Translations under genes and position numbers: made by a program
Notes under the pieces: model-generated
Database searches by the model: none
The model's input: the letters and a program-made list of their open reading frames with translations, nothing else
Told to the model about the DNA's origin: nothing
Shown: positions 34,625-42,451 of the stretch, one piece after another
How positions within the stretch are numbered: position 1 is the first letter of the stretch
Layout of the letters: every line of letters begins with the position of its first letter
NCBI RefSeq assembly: GCF_020991475.1
Contig: NZ_JAJMPA010000001.1
Span: 2,356,001 to 2,420,000, forward strand
DNA: 64,000 bases
Direction: 5' to 3'
DNA from: Pedobacter sp. MC2016-14
GTDB lineage: Bacteria > Bacteroidota > Bacteroidia > Sphingobacteriales > Sphingobacteriaceae

Positions 34625-35932
34625 ATGAAAAATGAACTATTGAACATGACGACACGCCCTAAATTTATACCGACACATTTTTCAATCTTTAAATATGCAT
34701 TTCGCTGGACATTGCTGCTCCTTCCGGTTGCTATTGTTATAGGTAGTCTTGTGGCCCTGTTTCTATGGCTGTTAAACTGGTCTATACATTTTCGCTTTCA
34801 GCATTCCTGGTTACTTTATCTTTTACCCCTATCAGGTATACTCATTCATTTCATTTATCAATCGGTAGGGAAATCATCTGAAAAGGGAAATAACCTGATT
34901 ATGGATGAAATACACGAGCCCGGCGCAGGAGTGCCAGCACAAATGGCCCCCATTATTTTAGTAACTACGGTTATTACCCACCTTTTTGGTGGTTCGGCTG
35001 GGAGGGAAGGTACGGCTGTACAAATTGGAGGAAGCCTTGCCGGACTTTTTGGGCGCTGGTTTAAGCTAAATGAAGCAGATACTAAAACAATGCTTATGGC
35101 CGGAATTGCCGCCGGCTTTGGTGCTGTGTTTGGTACGCCAATTACCGGAGCTATATTTGCCATGGAAGTGCTAACATTAGGCAAAATAAAATATGATGCC
35201 TTGCTGCCCCTGCTCATTGCAAGTTTAATTGGAGACCTCACGGTATCGGCCTGGGGCATTCATCATACTACCTATGCTATTGACCTTATGGCTAAAGGCA
35301 GCTTTTTTCTGTCCAACTACTTACCTGTAAACCTGCTTTTGCTTGGAAAAGTTATCCTGGCCTCTGTATTTTTTGGTTTGGCCAGCTATCTTTTTTCTGT
35401 TACGGTACATGAAATCAAAGCCCTTTCTTCTAAAATATGTAAAATCACCTGGTTAATTCCTGTCTTGGGCGGGCTGATGATTATCCTGCTGACTTTCCTT
35501 CTTGGTAAACCAGATTATTTAAGCCTGGGTGTAGATGCTGAATATCCCGGATCGGTTACCATTCCGTCGGCTTTTCATAGTGGTGGAGCGGATACCTGGA
35601 GCTGGTTATGGAAAACAGTATATACATCACTAACTTTGGGAACCGGATTTAAAGGTGGTGAGGTTACACCATTATTTTATATTGGAGCCACTTTAGGAAA
35701 TGTGCTTTCTTCTTTGCTAGATGCGCCTGTAAGTCTGTTTGCCGCACTTGGCTTTATTGCTGTTTTTGCGGGGGCAACCAATACGCCACTTGCCTGTACT
35801 ATAATGGGGGTAGAGCTTTTTGGCAGTGAATATGTTTTGTTCTTTGCAGTGGCTTGTTTTACAGCCTATTTGTTTAGTGGTCCTTCCGGAATTTATTCTG
35901 CTCAACGAATAGGCTTGCGTAAGATAGTTTAA
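34625..35932 (+). CDS. CLC-family anion transporter with variant filter, possibly fluoride type
   Basis: A 435-residue CLC protein with about ten or more helices. The filter motif reads GSAGREGTAVQIGG (GREGT at 35000-35014) where chloride CLCs have GREGP. The third filter block is GFKGGEVTPLF rather than GxFxP. EIHEPGAGVPAQMAP replaces the GSGIP region, so the serine that coordinates chloride is absent. Such changes are described for the fluoride-specific EriC-F/CLC-F branch, so fluoride/proton exchange is plausible. The external gating Glu of GREG is kept. No fluoride riboswitch is recognisable upstream. ATG 34625 is favoured over the ATG at 34646 and a GTG at 34607 by distance to the promoter box; uncertainty remains. 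Confidence 0.85.
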   Translation: MKNELLNMTTRPKFIPTHFSIFKYAFRWTLLLLPVAIVIGSLVALFLWLLNWSIHFRFQHSWLLYLLPLSGILIHFIYQSVGKSSEKGNNLIMDEIHEPGAGVPAQMAPIILVTTVITHLFGGSAGREGTAVQIGGSLAGLFGRWFKLNEADTKTMLMAGIAAGFGAVFGTPITGAIFAMEVLTLGKIKYDALLPLLIASLIGDLTVSAWGIHHTTYAIDLMAKGSFFLSNYLPVNLLLLGKVILASVFFGLASYLFSVTVHEIKALSSKICKITWLIPVLGGLMIILLTFLLGKPDYLSLGVDAEYPGSVTIPSAFHSGGADTWSWLWKTVYTSLTLGTGFKGGEVTPLFYIGATLGNVLSSLLDAPVSLFAALGFIAVFAGATNTPLACTIMGVELFGSEYVLFFAVACFTAYLFSGPSGIYSAQRIGLRKIV

Positions 35933-36000
35933 TGCGCAATGTCAATTCCTTCCTTCAGTTTCCGTGTTTTTGTCTATTTTTAGAAAAAAATAGCCTTTTT

Positions 36001-36996
36001 ATGACTATAAACTACAAAATTGTAGCAATTGTACCCTTTTTATTCCTGTCCATCATTGCAACTGCACAGCAGGTAGATTCATCTAAAACAGTAATTGTGG
36101 CAGATAGTACAACCATAGAGATAGATACTCCCGTAGCAAAGCAAAGCAGGTTTAAAACGGCTACTAAGGTTTGGGAGACTTTAATACTTAGTACGCCAAG
36201 GGATTTTGTAGAGATGGGCCATACCTTGAAAAAGGATTGGAAAAGTAACCTGGCCTATCTGGCTGGTGTATCTCTGGTGGTATTAGCAGATAAACCCATT
36301 ACCAAATGGTACCAGGATAAACTAGAGAAAAAAATCGACTATACCCTACCAGCCTTACCTGGTTCAAAAGGGAATCAATTTTTTAGAGGTAATGATGCAT
36401 ATTTAAATTATTCTATTATCGCATTGTATGGAGGTTCATTGGCAACCAATTATAAAACAGGCCAACGCGCGGCATTAAATTCATTAAAGGCGCTTGGTTA
36501 TTCTTATTTATTGGTACATGTAGGTTTAAAAGCCGCTTTTGCCCGTCAACGTCCCGATCCAAATTTAAGTGATGGAATTCCACCCCGGGCACCTTTAACC
36601 ACAGATCCGCATGAGTTTTTTCATTTTAGAAAACTAAACTTCAATACCGGACCAGATGGAACTTCTTTTCCTTCTTTTCATGCTACAGCTTATTATGCCG
36701 TGGCTAAAGTGATGGCAATGGAGTTCGATAACTATTGGATCCCTTATGGTTTAGTAACTTTTGTCTTTTTTGCAGATTTGGACGCTCATAAGCATTGGGT
36801 TGGAGACATGGTGGCTGGTGGCTTGTTGGGTACGTTAATAGGTAAAGGAATTGTAACCAGTTCAAGGTATTTTGAAAAAAAACGACAGCAAAACCAGGCA
36901 AATAGTCTGTATAAGAAAAAATTTAAGGCAAGCTATTCCCTACTGCCGGAAATTTCTACCAGAATGACAGGTCTTACGTTACGTGTGGGCTTGTGA
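36001..36996 (+). CDS. PAP2-family phosphatase-like protein with altered catalytic motif
   Basis: A 331-residue protein with a signal peptide (VPFLFLSIIATAQQ) and several hydrophobic segments. PAP2 motif 1 is intact (KAAFARQRP). Motif 2 is SFPSFHAT where PSGH is usual, so the glycine before the His is Phe. Motif 3 is ADLDAHKHWVGD (258-269) where SRx5HxxxD is expected: the nucleophile His265 and Asp269 remain, but the phosphate-binding Arg is Asp259. Activity is therefore uncertain. The ATG at 36001 was taken because it begins a proper signal peptide; upstream in-frame codons overlap a less likely leader. It is 68 bases after the anion transporter. Confidence 0.8.
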   Translation: MTINYKIVAIVPFLFLSIIATAQQVDSSKTVIVADSTTIEIDTPVAKQSRFKTATKVWETLILSTPRDFVEMGHTLKKDWKSNLAYLAGVSLVVLADKPITKWYQDKLEKKIDYTLPALPGSKGNQFFRGNDAYLNYSIIALYGGSLATNYKTGQRAALNSLKALGYSYLLVHVGLKAAFARQRPDPNLSDGIPPRAPLTTDPHEFFHFRKLNFNTGPDGTSFPSFHATAYYAVAKVMAMEFDNYWIPYGLVTFVFFADLDAHKHWVGDMVAGGLLGTLIGKGIVTSSRYFEKKRQQNQANSLYKKKFKASYSLLPEISTRMTGLTLRVGL

Positions 36997-37038
36997 TTTT
37001 TATTTTATAGTGCTGTTAATTAGTTGATTAAAGAATAA

Positions 37039-37055
37039 ATGCCTAAATTAGGCAT
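37039..37055. promoter_or_regulatory. Palindrome upstream of alpha/beta hydrolase gene
   Basis: ATGCCTAAATTAGGCAT is a perfect palindrome around its centre (7-base arms, 3-base middle), ending 18 bases before the ATG at 37074. It may be an operator for a dimeric repressor. No regulator gene is adjacent, so this is unassigned. Confidence 0.4.
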
Positions 37056-37073
37056 CATCTAAAAATCAGCATC

Positions 37074-37844
37074 ATGGCAAAATCTACTCCAATTGTACTC
37101 ATTCATGGGAATTTCGTAAACAACGCTACCTGGAAAGCATGGAAAACTTATTACGAACAAAAAGGCTATCAGGTTTACACACCGGCAAATCCAGGTCACG
37201 ACGGTGATCCGGCAGCATTAAGGGCAAATGTACATCCCGATCTTGTTAAAACCGGATTTATTGACGTTGTGGATAACATAGCGAAGCTAATTGACAGCCT
37301 TCCGGAAAAGCCCTTTATTATCGGCCATTCTATGGCTGGTATGGCCGTGTTAAAATTGATAGAGATGGGCAAAGCGGTAGCAGGTGTAAGTATTGATGGG
37401 GCGCCGCCTAAAAATGTGTTTCCTCCTTTTCAAACGCTTAAAACTGCCCTTCCGGCTTTTGGATTTTTTACCTTTAATAAATACTATATGGGCAGCCGTA
37501 AATGGTATGATTATGCATTCTTTAATACGATCTCTGATGTGGAAAAAGAAAAGGCATTTGAAACTTTTGCGGTACCAGAAAGTTTTAAGGTGAGCAGACA
37601 GTTGGTTTTAGATTCCTATTCAAACATCGACTTTAAAAAAGCCCATGCACCAATTTTATTTATTGGTGGAGGGAGCGATCATATTTTTCCAGTGAGCCTC
37701 ACAAAAACAATTGCTGGGCGTTATAAGGATTCAAACAGTCGGGTTGATCTCAAAATATTTGATGGAAAAAGCCATTTTATTTGCGGAGAACCTGGTTGGG
37801 AAAAGGTAGCCGATTATGCTTTAGAATGGTATGAGGCATTGTAA
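37074..37844 (+). CDS. Alpha/beta hydrolase
   Basis: A 256-residue single-domain hydrolase. The nucleophile elbow is GHSMAG (Ser about residue 86), the oxyanion region is LIHGNFVNN, the acid is in IGGGSDHIFP and the catalytic His is in GKSHFICGE. It has no signal peptide, so it is cytoplasmic. It resembles the esterase/haloperoxidase-like group, with the substrate not inferable. A palindrome precedes it and a strong bidirectional terminator follows. Confidence 0.88.
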   Translation: MAKSTPIVLIHGNFVNNATWKAWKTYYEQKGYQVYTPANPGHDGDPAALRANVHPDLVKTGFIDVVDNIAKLIDSLPEKPFIIGHSMAGMAVLKLIEMGKAVAGVSIDGAPPKNVFPPFQTLKTALPAFGFFTFNKYYMGSRKWYDYAFFNTISDVEKEKAFETFAVPESFKVSRQLVLDSYSNIDFKKAHAPILFIGGGSDHIFPVSLTKTIAGRYKDSNSRVDLKIFDGKSHFICGEPGWEKVADYALEWYEAL

Positions 37845-37846
37845 AA

Positions 37847-37879
37847 AAGGAAATGCACTATTTAGTAGTGCATTTCCTT
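37847..37879. terminator. Bidirectional terminator between convergent genes
   Basis: AAGGAAATGCACTA (37847-37860) and TAGTGCATTTCCTT (37866-37879) are perfect 14-base arms around TTTAG. A-rich on the left and T-rich on the right, it serves the hydrolase gene and the converging SusC/thioredoxin operon. Confidence 0.85.
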
Positions 37880-37903
37880 AACTTTATAGTCACCGGAATT
37901 TGT

Positions 37904-38449
37904 CTAATTCATTTTTACTGCAGGTATCACTTTCCTGCTCATTTTATTAAATCCCGCAACATAACTCTCAAATTCAGCAGTTAGTTGTTCAATTAATATT
38001 TTCTTCGCTTCACTATCACCTGTCGCCTTGGCTTTCCATAAAATCTTGGTTGTAGGATCCTGCAGCCTGATAAAAATCGCAATTTCGGCCGACTTAATAC
38101 CCCTAGGTAAAGATGCATTCGCAAACTCTATGACCATCAGTTTATTTTGCCGTTCATTCTGGACTACATTTTCCATTCTACTGGCTCCGTTTGCAAAAGT
38201 GATCTTCCTGGATACAGGAAATTTTGGATCGGTAATTTCAACGGATGTAACATAGCCGTTTGATGCACGCTTAAGCAACTCAGGTCGTTGGAAGATTTCC
38301 CAAACGGAATCGACATCCATGCTCAATTCAACTTCTTTATTGGCATCCCATTTAATCTGCTGTGCAGTCGGCATCTGTGCACTGGCCTTTGTTGCTGTCA
38401 AACCTAACACCAGGAATAACAACCATAAAATATTCTTCATGCTCTTCAT
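37904..38449 (-). CDS. Secreted SRPBCC-fold protein
   Basis: A 181-residue protein with a signal peptide (ILWLLFLVLGLTATKASAQ), then a START/SRPBCC-like fold (EVELSMDVDSVWEIFQRPEL, SRKITFANGASRMENVV). Such proteins bind hydrophobic ligands in a deep cavity; the ligand is unknown. It is the last gene of the operon, beginning just past the stop of the TlpA-like gene. The start could be 38449 (MKSMKN) or 38440 (MKN); the signal peptide is complete in both. Confidence 0.75.
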   Translation of the reverse strand: MKSMKNILWLLFLVLGLTATKASAQMPTAQQIKWDANKEVELSMDVDSVWEIFQRPELLKRASNGYVTSVEITDPKFPVSRKITFANGASRMENVVQNERQNKLMVIEFANASLPRGIKSAEIAIFIRLQDPTTKILWKAKATGDSEAKKILIEQLTAEFESYVAGFNKMSRKVIPAVKMN

Positions 38450-38453
38450 CTGT

Positions 38454-39614
38454 TTACATGCCAAATATTTTTTTCATGGCATTGTCTAAAGATTCGCCAC
38501 GAACGTTTTTCTCTATGATTTTGCCTTCCTTATCAACTACCACCAGATAAGGAATACCGCTGAATAGGTATGATGACATCACCTGTTTAGACTCTACAGC
38601 ATTGATTTGCGGCCATGCCATTTTCTCTTCAGCCATCGCTTTTTTCCAATCAGCCGGCTTAGCATCTACAGACACAGATAAAATGTCCAGGCCTTTGTCC
38701 TTATATTTTTTGTAAACTTCCTTTATGTGGGGAATTTCGGCCCTGCATGGCCCGCACCAGGATGCCCAGAAGTCAATAATCAGGTATTTTCCTTTAAAAT
38801 CCTTTGGCCCCAAGTTCTTACCATTTACATCAGGAAAAGAAAAATCAGGTGCTTTCTGTCCGTTGGCAATTTTAGCAGTCTGTGCCATATTCTCCAGAAT
38901 TTCCTTTTTCTTCTCCTGGGCCTGGGTTAGCCAGGGGAATTTTTTGGTTAAATTGTCAAGCGTCGACATCAACAGTTCGCCGTCTCTTTTCCAGCTCAAA
39001 GCATTCAATGCGTAAAGCACTGCGGGCTGGTTTTTATATTTGTTAATAGTATACTTAATGCGTGCATCAAAATCTTTGTCCATACGCGCAAATCCCCCTT
39101 TCATATAGTCAATCCATAAAGAGTCTTTAGAAAGTCCTGCTTTATACTGTTCCTGTCCAACAGCAATCATATTTTGATAGTTCAGGTAATTAATCAGGTT
39201 TACATCATTAATCAAATCGTTGTCTGCAGATGTATTTTCCATATAGATATATGGTGGGTTTTTAATTTTCATTTTTGCCGTGTCAATCCCTCTTACATTA
39301 ACATGGATATTATCTTTATCTGCCCAGAAGTCAATCCGGTCGAAATAATAAACCCTTACCTGGTAAAAATCAGGTTTATCTGCCGGCACTTTAAATGAAA
39401 AGTTATTATTGGCATCTAACTTTGCGCTATCAATGGCCTTAAAAGCCTTTTTAAACCCTTCTCCCTCATACTTCCCGAGGTATATTGGATATTTATTCTC
39501 TGTATCGGGAAACTTAACAGTACCTGTAAAGGTTACCGTTTTACCTTTTTGCGCAAAGCTGCTGCTCAGCATCAACAGGGCTGAAACAGCCAGTGTTAAA
39601 CATTTTTTAATCAT
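38454..39614 (-). CDS. TlpA-like periplasmic thioredoxin with DUF4369-type N-domain
   Basis: A 386-residue exported protein. Signal peptide first (AVSALLMLSSSFAQ), a beta-rich N-terminal domain of the DUF4369 sort, a helical linker, and a C-terminal TlpA/ResA thioredoxin domain with the redox motif WASWCGPCRAEIPH. Members reduce or isomerise disulfides of envelope proteins. In Bacteroidota they are often encoded beside SusC/SusD pairs. It lies 30 bases after the thioredoxin-family gene and overlaps the region of the SRPBCC start, consistent with one operon. Confidence 0.9.
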   Translation of the reverse strand: MIKKCLTLAVSALLMLSSSFAQKGKTVTFTGTVKFPDTENKYPIYLGKYEGEGFKKAFKAIDSAKLDANNNFSFKVPADKPDFYQVRVYYFDRIDFWADKDNIHVNVRGIDTAKMKIKNPPYIYMENTSADNDLINDVNLINYLNYQNMIAVGQEQYKAGLSKDSLWIDYMKGGFARMDKDFDARIKYTINKYKNQPAVLYALNALSWKRDGELLMSTLDNLTKKFPWLTQAQEKKKEILENMAQTAKIANGQKAPDFSFPDVNGKNLGPKDFKGKYLIIDFWASWCGPCRAEIPHIKEVYKKYKDKGLDILSVSVDAKPADWKKAMAEEKMAWPQINAVESKQVMSSYLFSGIPYLVVVDKEGKIIEKNVRGESLDNAMKKIFGM

Positions 39615-39643
39615 TTTTTTGTATTTCTATATGTGAGTTAATT

Positions 39644-40843
39644 TTAATCTTTCTTCATGGGTGGGGTCATCTGTCCTTTTTCGGCAGCCTCTTTTCGCAG
39701 ATCCTGCGCCCTGTTGGCCATAATTTCTGCTTCGGCAAGTTTTCCCTGTTTCTTGAAGATCCTTTTTCTCAGATCCGCCAGTTGGATATTTGTAAAAAGG
39801 TTTGGATTGCCCTTTTCGATCTCGTCTGCCCAATTTAAAGCGTTCATGTATTCTTTGGCGGGTGCCTTATCTGCTATATCATTTGCTGCGCCGATCACAA
39901 AATCGTGCCTGCTGGAAAATTCCTGATCATTAAGAGCACCACGAACAACAGCTGCAAACTTGTCCCATTGGTTTAATGCGGCATACTCAATCAGGTTTAA
40001 CTGGCTCAGCAAGCGCTTTGAATTGTTCGTCGGTTTATGGAGCAATTTCCGGATAGCCTCTATATTTTCTTTCGCTTCTTTGAGGCCTGTTTTTGATTCA
40101 TAAGCCCGCTTAATCGCATAAACCGACATCATAAATGTGTGTTGGAAATACATATTTACTTTATCTGCGCCATATCTTTTCTCCAGTTCTGGTTTATTTT
40201 CATAGAGATACGAAAATGCCTGAGAAGAAGGGTTGTTTAGATATTTTACCGCCAGGTCCCATACGTTCTTTTCCGTTAACGAGCGCACTTGAAGTCCATC
40301 GAAATAAACCTTTGCTACTACCCCCATTCTATCAGACTCATAAGCCTTGTCAAGGGCATCCATGTATGCAACAGAGGTAGCTTCTGAATGATCACCGGCA
40401 TTAAACTTTTTTGCCAGCCCAAAAGCAGTGCTTTCCGGCTTTAAAGCTTTAGCAGATTCGGTGATAAATTCGGATGCTGACATGCTTCCTACAATTTTAT
40501 GCACAATTTCTCCCTCCCCATTAATGAATAGGTAGGTAGGGTATGCTTTAACATCATATTTTTCCTTTAGCGCCGGCCCTTCGCCTTTTTCCATATCGTA
40601 TTTTACGTTTAAGAAGGTTTGATTGAACATATCAGCCACGCTATCTTTCGTAAATACATCTTTTGCCATCACTTTACATGGACCACACCAGGACGTATAG
40701 GCGTCAAAAAAGATAATTTTGTTTTCCTTTTTTGCCGAAATTAACTGACTATTCCAATCTGCTTCTTTAAATTGAATCTCGCGGTTTTGAGCAGTAGCAT
40801 TCAGGGCTGCTAAGCAGGCAATTCCAATGACTAATTTCTTCAT
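39644..40843 (-). CDS. Secreted thioredoxin-family protein with helical C-terminal domain
   Basis: A 399-residue exported protein: signal peptide (KLVIGIACLAALNATAQ), thioredoxin fold with TSWCGPCKVMAKDVF and the cis-proline block VKAYPTYLFI. A long helical C-terminal region of about 250 residues ends in a TPR-like stretch (NIQLADLRKRIFKKQGKLA). The CxxC motif makes it a likely disulfide reductase or oxidase in the periplasm. It is the first of two thioredoxins in the operon, separated from susD by an 80-base gap containing a hairpin. Confidence 0.88.
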   Translation of the reverse strand: MKKLVIGIACLAALNATAQNREIQFKEADWNSQLISAKKENKIIFFDAYTSWCGPCKVMAKDVFTKDSVADMFNQTFLNVKYDMEKGEGPALKEKYDVKAYPTYLFINGEGEIVHKIVGSMSASEFITESAKALKPESTAFGLAKKFNAGDHSEATSVAYMDALDKAYESDRMGVVAKVYFDGLQVRSLTEKNVWDLAVKYLNNPSSQAFSYLYENKPELEKRYGADKVNMYFQHTFMMSVYAIKRAYESKTGLKEAKENIEAIRKLLHKPTNNSKRLLSQLNLIEYAALNQWDKFAAVVRGALNDQEFSSRHDFVIGAANDIADKAPAKEYMNALNWADEIEKGNPNLFTNIQLADLRKRIFKKQGKLAEAEIMANRAQDLRKEAAEKGQMTPPMKKD

Positions 40844-40893
40844 GGCTTTGTTTTTGTTGTTTTTTGCTATTCTTAAACGGAATTCAGCATAAT

Positions 40894-40916
40894 CCCGGAC
40901 CGACCAGCAGTCCGGG
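40894..40916. terminator. GC-rich hairpin between SusD and thioredoxin genes
   Basis: CCCGGAC (40894-40900) and GTCCGGG (40910-40916) with a 9-base loop. In the direction of the operon (- strand) no T run follows. It is more likely an mRNA-processing or attenuating stem that lowers downstream expression relative to susCD than a full terminator. Confidence 0.5.
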
Positions 40917-40923
40917 TAATTTT

Positions 40924-42441
40924 TTACAGCGGATTTTGATCCAGGTTATTGTTCAATAAAATTTCTGATGGAGGAAGTGGATAAACCACACGTTTGTCCG
41001 TCGCCTGAATGGTGAGTGGACTGGTATAAAAATAATCCGTGTAATTCCGCACTACAGGCAATCCATTCCTAAAATTATCATAGGATGAATGCCCCTCCCA
41101 TGCCAACTCCAGTCTACGCTCATTAAGAACAGCCTGGAAAACAGTCATGCCCGCCGTTGCTAGTGAAGCAGTTGTCCATTCTGGTGCCGTAGATCTCGTT
41201 CTAACCAAATTAAGTGCAATCAAAGCATCTGTATTGTTGTTCAGTTTCGCAAGTGCTTCCGCTTTATTCAGGTACATCTCGGCAATTCGCAAGTAAGGTG
41301 TACCACTTCTGGTTTGGGTACTAAAATCAAATCCCCCGGGGGCAGATAGCTGCTGAAAGTTAAACTTGTTAATAGAATTTCTACTTTTATCTGTAAGTGT
41401 AATCCTTTTATCTGTCTCAACGGTAATAAAGCTTTTTCTGAGGTCGCTTGAATTCTGGTTCAGGATTGCCATGTAGTCTGGTGATGCTGCGTATTCTCCT
41501 TGATAAGGGTTACCAAAAACATCCCTAAGCATCAAAAATTCATTGATCTTATTCCCATTCGCGTCATCGTGCCTGAAACTGAATATAGCTTCCTTATTGG
41601 TTCTACTATCTACGGCAAACGAAGTGCTGTAAGCGGTGCCCTGCAGCAAGGTGTATTTATTTGATGCAATCACTTTATCCGCGTACTCTACAGATTTGGT
41701 GTTGTATTCATTTTGTGGTGCAGCAGGCGTTCCTCCCATATAAAGGTAAACACGCGAGAGCAATGCCCAGGCCACCTCTTTACTTGCGTAGTTATTGGTC
41801 TTGGAGATCGTCATCAAAGTGGCTGCCTTTTCCAGATCTGAGATGATTTGTGCATAAACTTCCTTAACCGTATTTCGTTTGGGTTGGTAATTTTTGTCAA
41901 CCAGCGAGTTCAGTGATATAGGGACTGCTAATGATACAGCATTGTCCTGATAATACGGGCGCCCATATACCCGTGCTAAATTAAAATAAGCCATTGCCCT
42001 AAGAAAGTAATTTTCTCCTTTAAGCTGATCGTAAGCAGCTCCCTGACCCTCAGAAATGGCATCTATAACTTTATTAGTGCCAAATATGATGCGGTAAGAC
42101 ATTCTCCAGAACGGTGCTGTAACACCCTGGCTAGGAGAATTGTTGTAAATATAACTGTCATTCCTGGTTTGTGGATAAGCTTGGGTAACGGATAAGATGT
42201 TATTCCCTTTAAGCTCACTTAAATTGAACCAGGTTACGTCATATTGAGTATCGCCGGCCGCTTGTGTTACCATGAGCGAATAATTACCATTGGTTGCCGT
42301 TGCAAGGCCATCAAGCGTAGATAAAAGTTCCTTATCGGCCTTATCATTGAAAGGTCTGATGTTGTTATCAATGTTTTTTTTACAGCCAAACAATACAATT
42401 GCTGCAAAACATATATATATGGATAGTATGTACTTCTTCAT
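40924..42441 (-). CDS. SusD/RagB-family outer-membrane lipoprotein
   Basis: A 505-residue surface lipoprotein: the signal peptide ends in LFGC (lipobox Cys about residue 20), followed by TPR-rich SusD fold (LRAMAYFNLARVYGRPYY, the hallmark RAxAYFxLxxxYG). It caps the SusC-type channel and captures substrate. It is encoded 10 bases after its SusC partner. No glycoside hydrolase or protease is in the locus, so the substrate is unknown. Confidence 0.93.
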   Translation of the reverse strand: MKKYILSIYICFAAIVLFGCKKNIDNNIRPFNDKADKELLSTLDGLATATNGNYSLMVTQAAGDTQYDVTWFNLSELKGNNILSVTQAYPQTRNDSYIYNNSPSQGVTAPFWRMSYRIIFGTNKVIDAISEGQGAAYDQLKGENYFLRAMAYFNLARVYGRPYYQDNAVSLAVPISLNSLVDKNYQPKRNTVKEVYAQIISDLEKAATLMTISKTNNYASKEVAWALLSRVYLYMGGTPAAPQNEYNTKSVEYADKVIASNKYTLLQGTAYSTSFAVDSRTNKEAIFSFRHDDANGNKINEFLMLRDVFGNPYQGEYAASPDYMAILNQNSSDLRKSFITVETDKRITLTDKSRNSINKFNFQQLSAPGGFDFSTQTRSGTPYLRIAEMYLNKAEALAKLNNNTDALIALNLVRTRSTAPEWTTASLATAGMTVFQAVLNERRLELAWEGHSSYDNFRNGLPVVRNYTDYFYTSPLTIQATDKRVVYPLPPSEILLNNNLDQNPL

Positions 42442-42451
42442 TGTCTGCTCA

